Shown piece by piece: positions 1 to 10,894 of a DNA stretch of 64,000 nt; within the stretch, counting starts at the first letter, position 1; each line of letters opens with the position of its first letter. The DNA is from Tyto alba (taxonomy: Eukaryota; Chordata; Aves; Strigiformes; Tytonidae). The notes under the pieces were generated by a model, which was not told the DNA's origin, did not search any database, and worked only from the letters and a program-made list of their open reading frames with translations. The stretch lies in NCBI RefSeq assembly GCF_018691265.1, contig NW_024881327.1:22561936-22625935 (forward strand), given 5' to 3'. The position numbers and the translations under genes were made by a program.

Positions 1-2353
1 AACTTCATTTTCAACACAAAAATATAGCAATAATGTGTCAAGTTGATGACAAACTAATGACAAAGTCCTTATTAAAATGGCTTCATAAAGAGTGATATCA
101 GAAAGGAACTTCAGTGCAGCAGTATTTGGCACTGCAGCCCACACACAAAAATCTGAACCGAGTGCCTGACTTCCTTTGATTTAACTGGGAGTTACATAAA
201 TAAATTCTTTAATTGGTTGTTTGCTAGGCTGCCCACACTACACACAGAGAAACTTAAATATTTCAGAATATGATCCCAACTGAGCAGCCTGGTAAGTAAG
301 TTATTTCAAGGTAATAAAGAAATTCTAAGAAAAGGGGGTATATATTAAATCATTTTCCTTTCCAGGAATCCTCTGGACTACTACACAAATCCTTATTCTC
401 TAGACAGATAGAAGACATAGCAAACTATTTACCTTTGAAAAGGTGTCCCAGCTATCAGAGAGGACTGTGGTCCTCTGATATGGTCAGCAGTAGTCTAAAC
501 ATGTAGAACTAACCTGGGATCAGCTTCCAGAAAACACAAGATTTTTTTTTTTTTTTTTTAAATAAAGCTACTATTAATTTTCCTTCCTATGACTAGAAGT
601 TTCACTTAAAATTAAAGCTCAGATTGGAATACTCCTAAAGCTGGAAATTTAGGAAAAAATACCAGACATGGTAAGAGTTAAATACGCTGTTATCAGTCTC
701 AAAAAGCCTTTCTACCTCACTTGATCTCTCTGAGCTCATGGGTGGCCTACGGCTGCCTGAAGAGATCAAGGGCTGACCTAGAGTGTGTGCTGACACGATC
801 AACCTATTAGGGACTGAAGATAAAAGTATTATACTAGGAATTGATGACAGAATTTGTTCTAATCACTTCCACCTACCTTGATAAAAGAGCAAAGGAAATA
901 CCTCTGTCTCAAGAATTCAACTTGAGGAAAACTGACTTGCTAGGGGAAAAAAAATCTGCAAAATAATGTTATAAAACATCTGTTTAAAGTCTCTTAATAT
1001 ATCTATGTATGTCTTCAGCTATTTCACCTGAAGGTCAGAGAGAGATGTAACCAGTGATTTTTGTTGGTTTGGTACCTAAGCACAAGAAAAGCATGAAAGA
1101 TAGCAATTATACTTGAACTCTATAGTTCAGGTTCACAAATCATTCTGAAGAATAAACTGTTGCCCAAACATTTCAGTTTATTCCCACAACTGAAAAAAAC
1201 AGATGTGTCATGAGATAGCAGAGAGCTTTAAGAGCTTTTGGGGGTAATCCTCCTGAGAATACCAACTATTCCCTTTAACTCAGAATTTGTATACTTAGTA
1301 CTGCTGCATGCAAAGCAATTTTTAAACTAGAGTTTACGTAAAGTAGATAAGAGACCAAAGCCATGTGTTTCAAACTGTTAGGACTCATAAGTGTAACTGA
1401 CTTACCAAGCAGAGCTTATCCAAATGACACTGTGAAATCCTCACTGTTTGCTTGTATTAGTTTTAAGTGCCTTCTAATACCAATTGTCTTCAAAATATGT
1501 ATTTCCAAAAGGACAAAAATAAAATTTCTTTCAATTTGCAATGTTTGAGAAAATACATATTACATACTGTGCTTGTGTGCATACTTGCAGTGGTCTCAGC
1601 TGTTCCCCATCTACAAAACAAGTTACCAGGAGGAGAATGGAACTTCATTTGCAAAGTAATAGCTTTCAAATTAAGAGAAGTCAAGCCCTTCATTTTATTA
1701 TTATTGCTCTATATTTAAGTGCCACACATTCTAATAGCACCATAGAGAGAGAGAAGATCCCAGACCTGAAGAGGCTACAAAATGTGAAGCAATTTCTTAC
1801 AGTGTTACATAAAACAGCTCTTCACAACTATTCCTCTGTACAAACAAACAAACAAATAAAAATCACCTATAATTTTTGCCAGGAAATAAAAGAATGGAGA
1901 CTAGTTAATGCCAGAAGTTGTTTGTAGAAATAAGGACCAGGGAAAATGTTTCATTTTCTTACTTCTCTAATCATGTTCAGTAATCCAGTGTATTGCCTTT
2001 TTAACACCTTATTCTAGAGCTACTCTAATATGGCGTGTTTCTTTGATGTTAATAGGACTACTTCAATTTATGCCATATTCTCTTCTACCATAACATTCCC
2101 AACTACAGGCATCGTAGCTTCATTGTCAGTAGAGAAACTAGGAATAGGAGGCAAAGCTTAAGACAGAGGACCATATTAACAGCTTAATTATTTTAATTCT
2201 TGGTTTTCACATTGGCAGCATAAACAAAACTCAGGGGGCTCTAGAGAGGACACTTACATACTTCAGTTGTCTTTTTTGTTGGTTTGGTTTTTAGGCTATT
2301 ATTCCCAGTTGCTTTGGTTCTATCTCAGGTGTCAGAGCCTGAGGAGGTGTTCC
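1..2353. other. AT-rich non-coding stretch, no gene recognised
   Basis: Only short scattered open frames are present on either strand. None has a convincing splice context, a domain, or a length beyond chance for AT-rich DNA. A poly-T run of about 18 lies near 542. No repeat boundary or RNA gene could be placed. Confidence 0.5.
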
Positions 2354-3292
2354 TGTATTGGTTTTACATGGCGAGGGGTGGCCTCTGCGAGGGGAAGCTA
2401 GGGGCTGCCCCTGTTGTGGACAGAACCAGCTCCAAACCAGACCCACAACAGGACACAGCTGAGGACATCAGCCAAGCCGGGGGCATCTCTGTGATTGTTC
2501 AGAAAGGATAAAAAATGTTGCACAGTACTTGTGAGGTAGAGGAGTGAGGAAAAAAATCCCATAGACACCAAGGTCAGCAGAGGAGGGAAACAAGGCGCTC
2601 TAGGTGTCAGAGCAGAAATTCCCCAGCGGCCCATGCAGAAGATCACGGTGAAGCAGAAATTCCCTGCAGCCCATGAAGATCACCACAGTGAAGCAGGTAG
2701 CCTCTGCAGCCCATGGACAACCCCACACTGCAGCAGGTGGATGTGCCCTGAACAAAGCCGCAGTCCATGGAGAACCCACACTGGAGCAGGCTCCTGGCAG
2801 GAACTGTAGCCTATGAGGGACCCAGGCTGGAGCAATCTCTTCCTGAAGGAATGTAGCCCACAGGAAGGAAAAGTGTGAGGAGGAAGGAAAAGTATGAGGA
2901 GGAAGGAGCAGCAGAGATAAACTCTGGTGGACTGACCACAACCCCACAATTCCCTATCCCTCTGCATCGCTCGGGGTGGAGAGAAGGTAGACAAGTTGGG
3001 AAAGAAGGAGTAAAGTTGAGCCTGGCAAGGAGAGGGGGGCGAGGGGAAAGTGGTTTTAGTTTTGTCTTTGTTTCTCATCATCCCACTCTATTTTTAATTG
3101 TCAATAAATTAAACTAACTTTCTCCAAGTCAAGTCTGTTTTGCCCATGATAGTAATGCATAAGTGATCTCCCTGTCTTTATCTCAACCCACAAGCTTTTC
3201 CATCTTATTTTCTTCCCCTGTCCTGTTGGGAAGGTGGAGTGAAAGAGCAGCTGGGTGGGCATCTGGCAGTCACCCAAGGTCAATCTGCCACA
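2354..3292 (+). mobile_element. Solo LTR of an avian ERVL-type endogenous retrovirus
   Basis: The segment begins TGTATTGG and ends CTGCCACA, the TG...CA ends of a retroviral LTR. It is flanked by GTTCC (2349-2353) and GGTCC (3293-3297), a 5-bp target-site duplication with one mismatch; 5 bp is the usual ERVL size. A polyadenylation signal AATAAA is at 3103-3108. The middle (about 2600-2870) consists of degenerate repeats of a unit like 'cagcccatgga...cacactggagcagg', a feature of this LTR family in birds. No gag, pol or env lies beside it, so the internal part was probably lost by LTR-LTR recombination. Related copies are at 24678-25412 (antisense) and, more distantly, 51510-52581. Family assignment is from memory of avian LTR consensus sequences. 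Confidence 0.75.
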
Positions 3293-4089
3293 GGTCCTTA
3301 AGTACTTTTACCAGCTGGGTTTCTTGGGTCACTTTACCATCACAGAGCCTTCTTTTCCTATCAGAAGTAGAGATTATCCCCAAAAAAATGGTACTTACTG
3401 CACATCCCTTGGACATGTTCTTCCATTCATTAGCTACTTCTATCTGGAACTTATTCATCATTTGCCTTGATTTACATCATTTAACAAACATTTTTTCCCA
3501 TATAGCTTTATCTATAATTATACATATGCTACACACGGCTGCACCATCATCAAACATGTTTGTTACATTTATTGCTTACTTTGAGGGGACAACATAGGGA
3601 GCATCTGAAATTTCACCCAAATCTTTGAGTAATTTCTGTAATTGGATACAGATGATCTACAGATATATACTATTTTTCTCATCTGCATCAAAAATTTTAG
3701 AAGGTGTTTTATTTGTACCAAATCCCCATTCCAAGTGTTTATAACTTGGTTATAATCAAGAAACAACAACAGAAAAATCTCTCCTCATCTTCCCATTGTC
3801 TATTCAAAATTTATTACACAGTAAGATATGTCATTTTAAATAATAACTACTAAAACAGGGACAATTAAATTTCTGCTATACCTATTTTGCATCTGAAAAA
3901 GTAAAATGTTATAGCATATTCAAAATCATACAAGTAGATGTTACCAGATCAAAATTATATTGCCGATTGAACTGTGAAAATTATAGAAAAAACCTGTAAT
4001 GTCCAATAGCCTACCTGGTACTGATTTAGAAAACAAAATAAGATATTCCCCTGTGAAAATTCTCATGAGAATCATATATGTGAACACAA
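3293..4089. other. Non-coding, nothing recognised
   Basis: Between the LTR and the old CR1 remnant there is AT-rich sequence without a convincing coding frame. The open frames near 3163-3597 are built from the LTR end and its flank. Confidence 0.4.
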
Positions 4090-4540
4090 ATGGGGAAAAA
4101 CTTACCCAGAGTCATTAAATCCATTCCTTTGATACAATAAGCGTCGCACCACGAATGCCTTTTAGAAACTGGCCAAACTCCATCCTAAAAGCAGTTAGTC
4201 GTTCTTCTAATTTCCACTTACATTTATTACTGTCCACCTTATCACCACCTATTCTCATCATAACTTTACTTCCTATAATTCTTCTTTTCTGCTTACCATC
4301 TGATATATTCATAGAAAACTATACCCCGCTTTCAGCCCTCATTTTGCTAAGCTAAACAAGCCAAGCCCTTTCACTTTCTTCTTATATGTCCTCCATTTTC
4401 CCCATTATTCTAATAGCAATTCTTTCTACTTGTTCAATTTTCATTTTCTCTTTATTGAATACGAGTGACCAGAACTGCACACAGTGTTTCAGATAAGGCC
4501 TATTCAGGAACCCCACAGTGATATTCAGCATTCTCTATAT
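4090..4540 (-). mobile_element. Old, degraded CR1 LINE remnant (antisense)
   Basis: Read on the minus strand this resembles the 3' part of the CR1 reverse-transcriptase ORF and its tail. The clearest landmarks on the + strand are 'aaacaagccaagccctttcac' near 4355 and 'gaccagaactgcacacagtg' near 4468. These match the antisense form of the CR1 stretch that encodes 'leading to a record of sales'-type consensus text in well-preserved copies (conserved nucleotide blocks, not a name). The copy is so diverged that no frame remains open. The left boundary is uncertain, and only about 4340-4540 is reasonably clear. Confidence 0.5.
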
Positions 4541-5501
4541 TTCCTGGATATATTTTGATTGACAGACTGGGAATTTATCTTTTTTTCTTCCTTTCTTTCT
4601 TTTTTTACATTAGCAACACTTAAAAAGTTAACCACTTCCTTCTCTAATTTAAGCCACCATTTATTAGGTGTTACTATATCAAATTCTATAATGAAATCCA
4701 AATAGATGAGCTCTGATATATCACCTTAGTTTAGAAAATATGGTACCAAATCAAAGAAAGTTGTAACAGTAATTTTCTGCAATCTACGTTTCAAAAAACA
4801 CTGCAGCATTTTAATCCCATTTTAATCCATGTCTTTAAATTGCATTTCTGTCTGTAGACTTGAAGGCAACTGTGGACCGTTTTATTGACCAGCAGTTTTC
4901 ATAACAACTTTTGCCTGCTTCTCAAATCCTTCATTTTTAACTTTTCCAGCCTCTGAAACACTCCTTTGCTTTGTTTAAAATATTTGCTACTGAAGCTACA
5001 ACAGTTCTGAGAATTCTGAGATGGAAATTATCTCATCAATCCCACTTGAGTGTACTAAGAAGTTAAATTCCTAGCCTGTTTACAGGCACAGCAATTTACA
5101 TGCTCTCCTTCCATTATCCCTCTCACCTCAATGTCACTATTTTTTACTGAGAAAGCATGCAGTTAGTTCTGAGGTGCTAGACCACAGGACCCTTTATCAC
5201 CTGCATAAGTCTTCATCTTCTTCCCTTTAATTTCTAAATTCTAAATTGCCTCCAAGTTGCTAATTCATCCAGCTAAATGACTTAATTTTTTTCCTCTTAG
5301 TTGAGAAAAATTTTCCCAATACATTCAGCAATTTGCAAGCATTCTCCACATTCAAGTTCCTGAGCTTTTCAGGATAGCTGGATGTACTACATATTTTCTG
5401 TTTGAAATTGAAAAACCCACTATTATTCTTCCACTGAATTTAAATTAAATTTACTAATGATCACTTAATCCATAGTTACTTTCTCTGGCCACCTGTTCTA
5501 G
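4541..5501. other. Non-coding, nothing recognised
   Basis: AT-rich DNA without a plausible exon, RNA gene or repeat boundary. Confidence 0.4.
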
Positions 5502-5612
5502 TCACAGAATCATTTAGGTCAGAAGGGATCTCTTGAGATGCAGCCCCCTGAGTCCAAACCCCATGCTCAAGCAGGGCTAGCTAGAGCAGGTTGACCAGCA
5601 CCACAATGCCCT
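5502..5612 (-). mobile_element. CR1 LINE 3'-end fragment (antisense)
   Basis: The + strand starts with 'tcacagaatcatttaggtc' and continues 'agaagggatct', '...gtccaaaccccatgctcaag' and 'cagggctagctagagcaggttg'. This is the reverse complement of the CR1 3' end, whose tail is normally short repeats of an ATTCTRTGA-like unit. The copy is 5'-truncated, as most CR1 copies are, and carries no coding capacity. Confidence 0.75.
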
Positions 5613-5906
5613 CTTACTCAATGAAAATAAGTTAAAATAACACAATGTCTTATTGTTCTAGTGCCCTGGGGCAGCAAAAACATCCTGGAATTCAAGCACT
5701 AATAAAAGATACAATAAAAACCAATTTTATTAATGTTGTTTACTAGTGTTAGTCATAGCTAAAACAATTTCCAGACCCTAGAGTCTCTAGCCAAACAGCT
5801 ACTCTACCAACAGCACTGTGAAAAGCATCTGTGCTGCATCTAAAAACCTAACAGTATGTTTAGGGCTTTGTAAAAACACAGTCACAGCAAGTCATATCCA
5901 AACTAT

Positions 5907-6188
5907 GTTAAACTGAATTTACTCTCAAGTTCAGCAGCAGAGGAGAGCTGTGAGGTGCAAAAGCAGGTAAATACTCAGGCAGTCAACCTGTTAGAAGTTG
6001 CAGTCATGGCAGTAAGTCTGATACAAACAAACCCAGGATCAACACAGACAATGTAAATTTCATATCCAGTCTCAGTATGTATCCATCTGCTGGAGAAAGC
6101 CGAACTGATCAAATGGGTGACTGCTTCTCAATCTAGCATCACATTTGAAGCCATAGCTGCTTTTCAGATATTCTTTCAAAAATACACA
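5907..6188 (+). repeat. Direct repeat copy A (about 280 bp; partner at 10618-10894)
   Basis: This stretch aligns by eye almost end to end with 10618-10894 in the same orientation. Identical blocks include 'cagtcaacctgttagaagtt', 'gatcaaatgggtgac' and 'ttctcaatctagcatcac'. Similarity fades on both sides. I do not recognise it as a named transposable element. It could be a local segmental duplication of about 280 bp or two insertions of an unrecognised interspersed repeat. Confidence 0.7.
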
Positions 6189-6857
6189 GGCTCCATCTAA
6201 TCTTTCTTATTGTAAAGCAAGTCATACAGACAGGGTTATTTAAAACAGCATGAAAGATTGTTTTTTGATTTTTATACTAGTAGTCAGAAATCATGTGAAA
6301 AACAATTTGGTTTTTTTCACATTGGTGCATTAGCTCTCTAAACCTTAATTAAAAACAAAGTTTTGATTTTTCTAATTGAAACAGAAGATGAACACATGCA
6401 CACGCTCCTTCCCTCCCTGCAAGCCTAATATCATACAGAATACAAGAGAAACCAGGAGAGGAAAAAACCCATAACGTTCTGTGCCGGCTTTGCCAGGGTT
6501 AAGTGAGTACTCCTCATATCACATATTTGTACTGCCGGTTCAGATAAATGGATTTCATTTTATTGTTTACTTGTACTTGATAAGGTTCTTGGATTGATTC
6601 CGGTGGCTCACAATGCCTTCCAGGCACAGGATGTTATTCTTACTACTGCATCCAATGCCTTTCACAACGCAGTGATTCCCTCTAAGAAATGAAGGCATTG
6701 TGAAACTAAAATGTCAGCAAAATCAGTTTCTCCATTTTTTTAAAATGAAGGAAATTCTGTGAAATTAAATCAATCCTGTGCCAGCACAATAACCGTAACA
6801 ACCAGAAATATCAATAGAGCTGGAAAAAAACAATTATTTTTTTCCCTCTTCTATCAG
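6189..6857. other. Non-coding, nothing recognised
   Basis: AT-rich sequence with no coding frame of note. It ends in the polypyrimidine tract that precedes the possible exon at 6858. Confidence 0.4.
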
Positions 6858-7032
6858 TGTTGGACAATATGAAGACACTGTGGAATCCATGATTCACCTT
6901 GTTAACCCACAGCTAGAAAAGTATCTAAACATGTTGTTTCAAATCACAGAAGCTGCTTTTACAGAGCAGGCAAGTATTTTTTCACCAAATCAATTAGCAG
7001 CAGCAGCAACTCAGGTTCCTATAATTGAAAAA
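6858..7032 (+). other. Possible orphan protein-coding exon (58 codons)
   Basis: A polypyrimidine tract and AG (6856-6857) are followed by an open frame, and a GTAAGT donor starts at 7033. Read from 6859 the exon gives 58 residues beginning VGQYEDTVES, with a helical-looking middle (LEKYLNMLFQITEAAF) and ending ATQVPIIEK. The frame stays open past the donor to a stop at about 7126. I do not recognise the protein family and found no partner exon on either side. The alternatives are a chance open frame or a decayed exon. The composition is more protein-like than other frames in this region, but support is weak. Confidence 0.2.
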
Positions 7033-10000
7033 GTAAGTGTCTCTCCTCATTCATCTTCATCTCAAATACAGTTAGAATTAATGTCTGGTGAACTCCAAAT
7101 ATGCAGGACTCTGCACGGGGAAATATAGTGAATCTGATTATTTCAACAGAAGACTAAAATCAAGATTTTTTGCATCCCTTCCTCACCTTGCCACTGACTT
7201 GCATAGTCTCAAAATATCCACGTATCTCTGTATATCTTCCTCTTGTGTACCATCTGTAATAAGATAGATACTAACATCTAATTACCTAACAGAAATGTCA
7301 GTAACATTCCTCAGTAATAATAAACTATTTTAATAACTTCACTTTCTAATTAATTCAAAGAATCCAGAGAACTGATTTACTATCCACACAGTCTGGTGAT
7401 TATTTTGAACCTCCAAGACTGTGCCCATCTTTTTGGAGCATATGGAAATTCTTACTAGAATAGCATTTCTGCATATGATCTTATCAAGAAAATGCAAAGA
7501 TCATTAAAATAACTAAAGTTTTAAGATATCGTCCTGCTTTCTGTGTGAATTTGGAGAATACTTTACCTACATGAGTTTATCCCTAGCCTTCAGAACTAGA
7601 GAACCAGCTCAGTTTTTTATACATATCCCCTGGTCAAAATCTGCTAGGACTATTTTAAACTTCTCCTGACATTTTCTTGAATCCCATCCAGCTCTTTCTT
7701 CCACATTAGCCTGCTGTAAATCAGAGCTTTGGGACTGGCTCCACAAAAGAACTCCCACATTGCAACAGCAATTGCGTTACCCAGCCTGTCTCACACATCC
7801 TGCCTTCCTAGGGAATCCTGCCCCAAGGAAAGCACCCAAGACCTAACTGCAGAAGTGGTCAACACTGACAGCAATATCTGTAAGCAGCAGCTCCTTCATC
7901 CGCCACGGCTACCTTTACCAGAGCTTACCAGTCTTGTAGCAGAGGGAACAGAACAAATCATGTGTTACCTCCTTGGCAACGTTAAGGAGATGGCTGTTAA
8001 AGTCAATATCCTCATCTGGGAGCTATGACTCTAACTGCTACGGGAGCTGCAGGTACAGGATAATCAGAGCAAGTATGACAGGGATCACAAATCAGAACAT
8101 TTATTAATCTAAGAGTAGTGTTTACTAGGACTAAACACACTGTCCATAACCTGGTGCGTAGGAAATGCCAGAGAAGGTGTTTTCAATTCTGCCTTTCCTC
8201 CGAAGTTCCATCCTCCCTCCCCCAAGGTCCATGGAGGCAACTGGCCCCAGTGAGGATTCACACCTCTGCATCCTCTATACGTATACAGAATGGACAGTAG
8301 TAACCAGCCCTCCTCAAATCAAATTGATGTTAGTTTTTCTAGGCAAACTGCAATAGCATCATATAGAAAAAATTAAAGCCCTACTCAGAGCACTGTTGCC
8401 ACTAGGCTTCAAATCCTGAAACCAGAAGATACAGATTCAAAACCAGACAAAGCAGGGTATCAAATCCTGGTCTCTAACATACTGGATGATCACTTAAGTG
8501 GTATGATAAAAAGGTGAAGGATGTTTGGGTCAAGGGATTTATGTCAAGTGTGCTAGTTTAGAAAAATGTTCTTAAAAAGTCTTTGGCTTACTGTAGAGCA
8601 ATATGTTCAGAACCATCTTCCTACATTCAGGGCCAGTTCTCTTATACTCGTGAGGAATTTCACACCTGTGCCTGAGCTTTCCTTTCAAATTAGCTGCTCA
8701 TCAACTCTATTACTAAACAAACATGAAGCAGCTGTAGCGCTCAGACTATGATTAAAATTAAACCCTTCAAATCCAGCCTAGCTTAGAGAACCTCTGTACA
8801 GTTGTTCTCAATTGATTAACTCCAACTGGCTCACTACTAAAACTAATCTATTAATTTAACAGTCTGAGAAAAGCTTCAAATAAAGCATTTCACATAAAGG
8901 GGTTCCAAATGATATTTCAAGTAAAACACAAAAAGATGATGCCACTAAAATGCTTTAAGAAAAATAAATAATTTATAGTTCTAAGTTGCTTTTATTTGCC
9001 TTTGAGCAGTCAAACCGTGGATTATTTTATTGATTTAACACTCATTGTTTTGCTTTGCACAACACTGGAAAAACAGAATAATGCCCTTATTGGTCTTCTA
9101 AGGGAGGTAACAGAAGATGCTAGGAACTACAAACCAATCAGCCCACTATCAGCTGCATGTACCACCTGCGGCAAAATACTGAGTGCTTACCAGAAGGCTG
9201 GGTTCCAACTACGCTACAGAATAGGTTTTCGATCTGAACCTTCCAGAATACATACCCTCTCTGTTCAGTCAATAAAATAAAGGAAAAGACAAATAGGGCT
9301 GATTCATAGGTCTGCATTATCCTGTTTAATCATGATGCATAAAATTATAGAGCTTGAAAGTTAGCTACGCAGTAGGCGAATGAGTCTTCTGCACGAACTT
9401 TTAAAACATTTCAGGAAACACTTCTTTGCCTTTACAACTTCTCTCTAAGAGAAAATACGAATCTACATGAGGACGTCTCAGCTGCTAGCTGCAACTCATA
9501 AATATGAGCAATACTAACCCAATCACATCCTGTCCTTTTCCTTGTTTCTATTTTAGGTTGAAAGGTTTTGCCTCAAGATTCACATCATTTTTACTGGTAT
9601 GACTAAAGGGCTGAATCCTCTCCTTGTAATGTTCTAGTTAAATTACCGGTATTTCACTGGAACCTAAATAGCCCCATAAATGTACCTTCATTAGTATTCT
9701 CACGACTCCATTCTCCACCTGCTCACTAACTTCAGCATTTAAAGTCTGCCAATACCTTCCCCACAAGATAGAGCTGGGTGTGGATTCACTTTGGCACTCT
9801 TTCCATCCCCAACTGTCCATCACATCCTATAGTACGTGCAAAGTACACAACCTCTCAAAAATAAACTCACAATACCATTTAACAGTTATGAGACAGTAGC
9901 CCGAGGCACTGCATGATCCCAGCACTAGGGATCTGTCTCTGAGCCAGACGGACACGTCATAGTCTCAAAAAACTGGCACATAATTGAGGAAACTGCCTGA

Positions 10001-10617
10001 TTTGGTTCTCAGGATTGTAACAGATTTAAAAGCCATGCCAAATTAATGTTAAAAAATAAAACAGAGAGATGTCTGTAGCGTTTTTACAGGACATGGTAAG
10101 AGATAAAAGGCAACACTTCTGTGGGCTGAGTATGCTTCAGGGATGAATGAAGGCATCATACAGCATGCAGCCTGTGTAGGGAATCTTGAAACCCTTCAGG
10201 AGGAGGAAGAATCAGGAAACCTCAAGGACCTGACCCTTCAGACATCACTCACAAGGATGGCTACATTACATCTCTCATGCCAAGAGCAGACCACAACCCC
10301 AACAGCAGCCAAAACCATGTCACCAATCCAGCCAGGATTATTCCCTAGCCTCTCTACAAGGAGATGCTTTGTGGAGGTATAACACAGGACTATGCATCCA
10401 GATAAAAAAAAAAAAAAAAAAAAACAAAAAAAAAACACTCTCACCAACATCAAAAGAGGAATTTGAAAAAACAGATACCTCTAGCTGCTCTTCCTCCTTC
10501 CACTAGCAAGAGACTCACAGGTGACCCTTAGGAAACCACATCACCTCCAGCTGACTTTCCTCTGAATTGCACTCCCACACTGATGCACCCCTCTGTGAAA
10601 GTATCACTGGTACCAAG
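7033..10617. other. Non-coding stretch, no gene recognised
   Basis: Frames at 7729-8028, 8996-9280 and 10143-10382 are the longest, but none has a credible splice or domain context. The frame near 9100-9170 contains NYKPIS, which faintly recalls a LINE reverse transcriptase, but not enough to call. A long A-rich tract lies at 10404-10437. Confidence 0.4.
10404..10437 (+). repeat. A-rich simple tract
   Basis: Runs of A interrupted by a single C. It could be a microsatellite or the tail of an unrecognised retroposed sequence. No source gene is visible upstream. Confidence 0.8.
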
Positions 10618-10894
10618 GCTTAAATTTAATGTACCCTGAAGTTCACCAACCTCAGAGGGGAGCAAAGCACAAAAGGTGGTAAACACTCAAGCAGTCAACC
10701 TGTTAGAAGTTGTAGTCACAACAGTTAATCTGATACAGACAAACCAAAGAACCACACAATGTATATTTGATATCCAGTCTTAATATGTATCTATCTGCTG
10801 GAGAGAGCAGAAGTGATCAAATGGGTGACCACTTCTCAATCTAGCATCACATTTGAAGTCATAACTGCTTTTTAGATGTTCTTTCAAAATACAC
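10618..10894 (+). repeat. Direct repeat copy B (partner at 5907-6188)
   Basis: Second copy of the approximately 280-bp repeat, in the same orientation and 4.7 kb downstream. It differs from copy A by many substitutions and a few small indels (roughly a fifth of positions by eye), so the duplication is not recent. The shared block ends at 'aaatacaca' in both copies. Confidence 0.7.

Noticed and set aside
9067..9280. Frame containing NYKPIS that recalls a LINE reverse transcriptase
   Set aside because: Only one short block resembles CR1-type text, and neighbouring motifs expected within 30 residues are absent.
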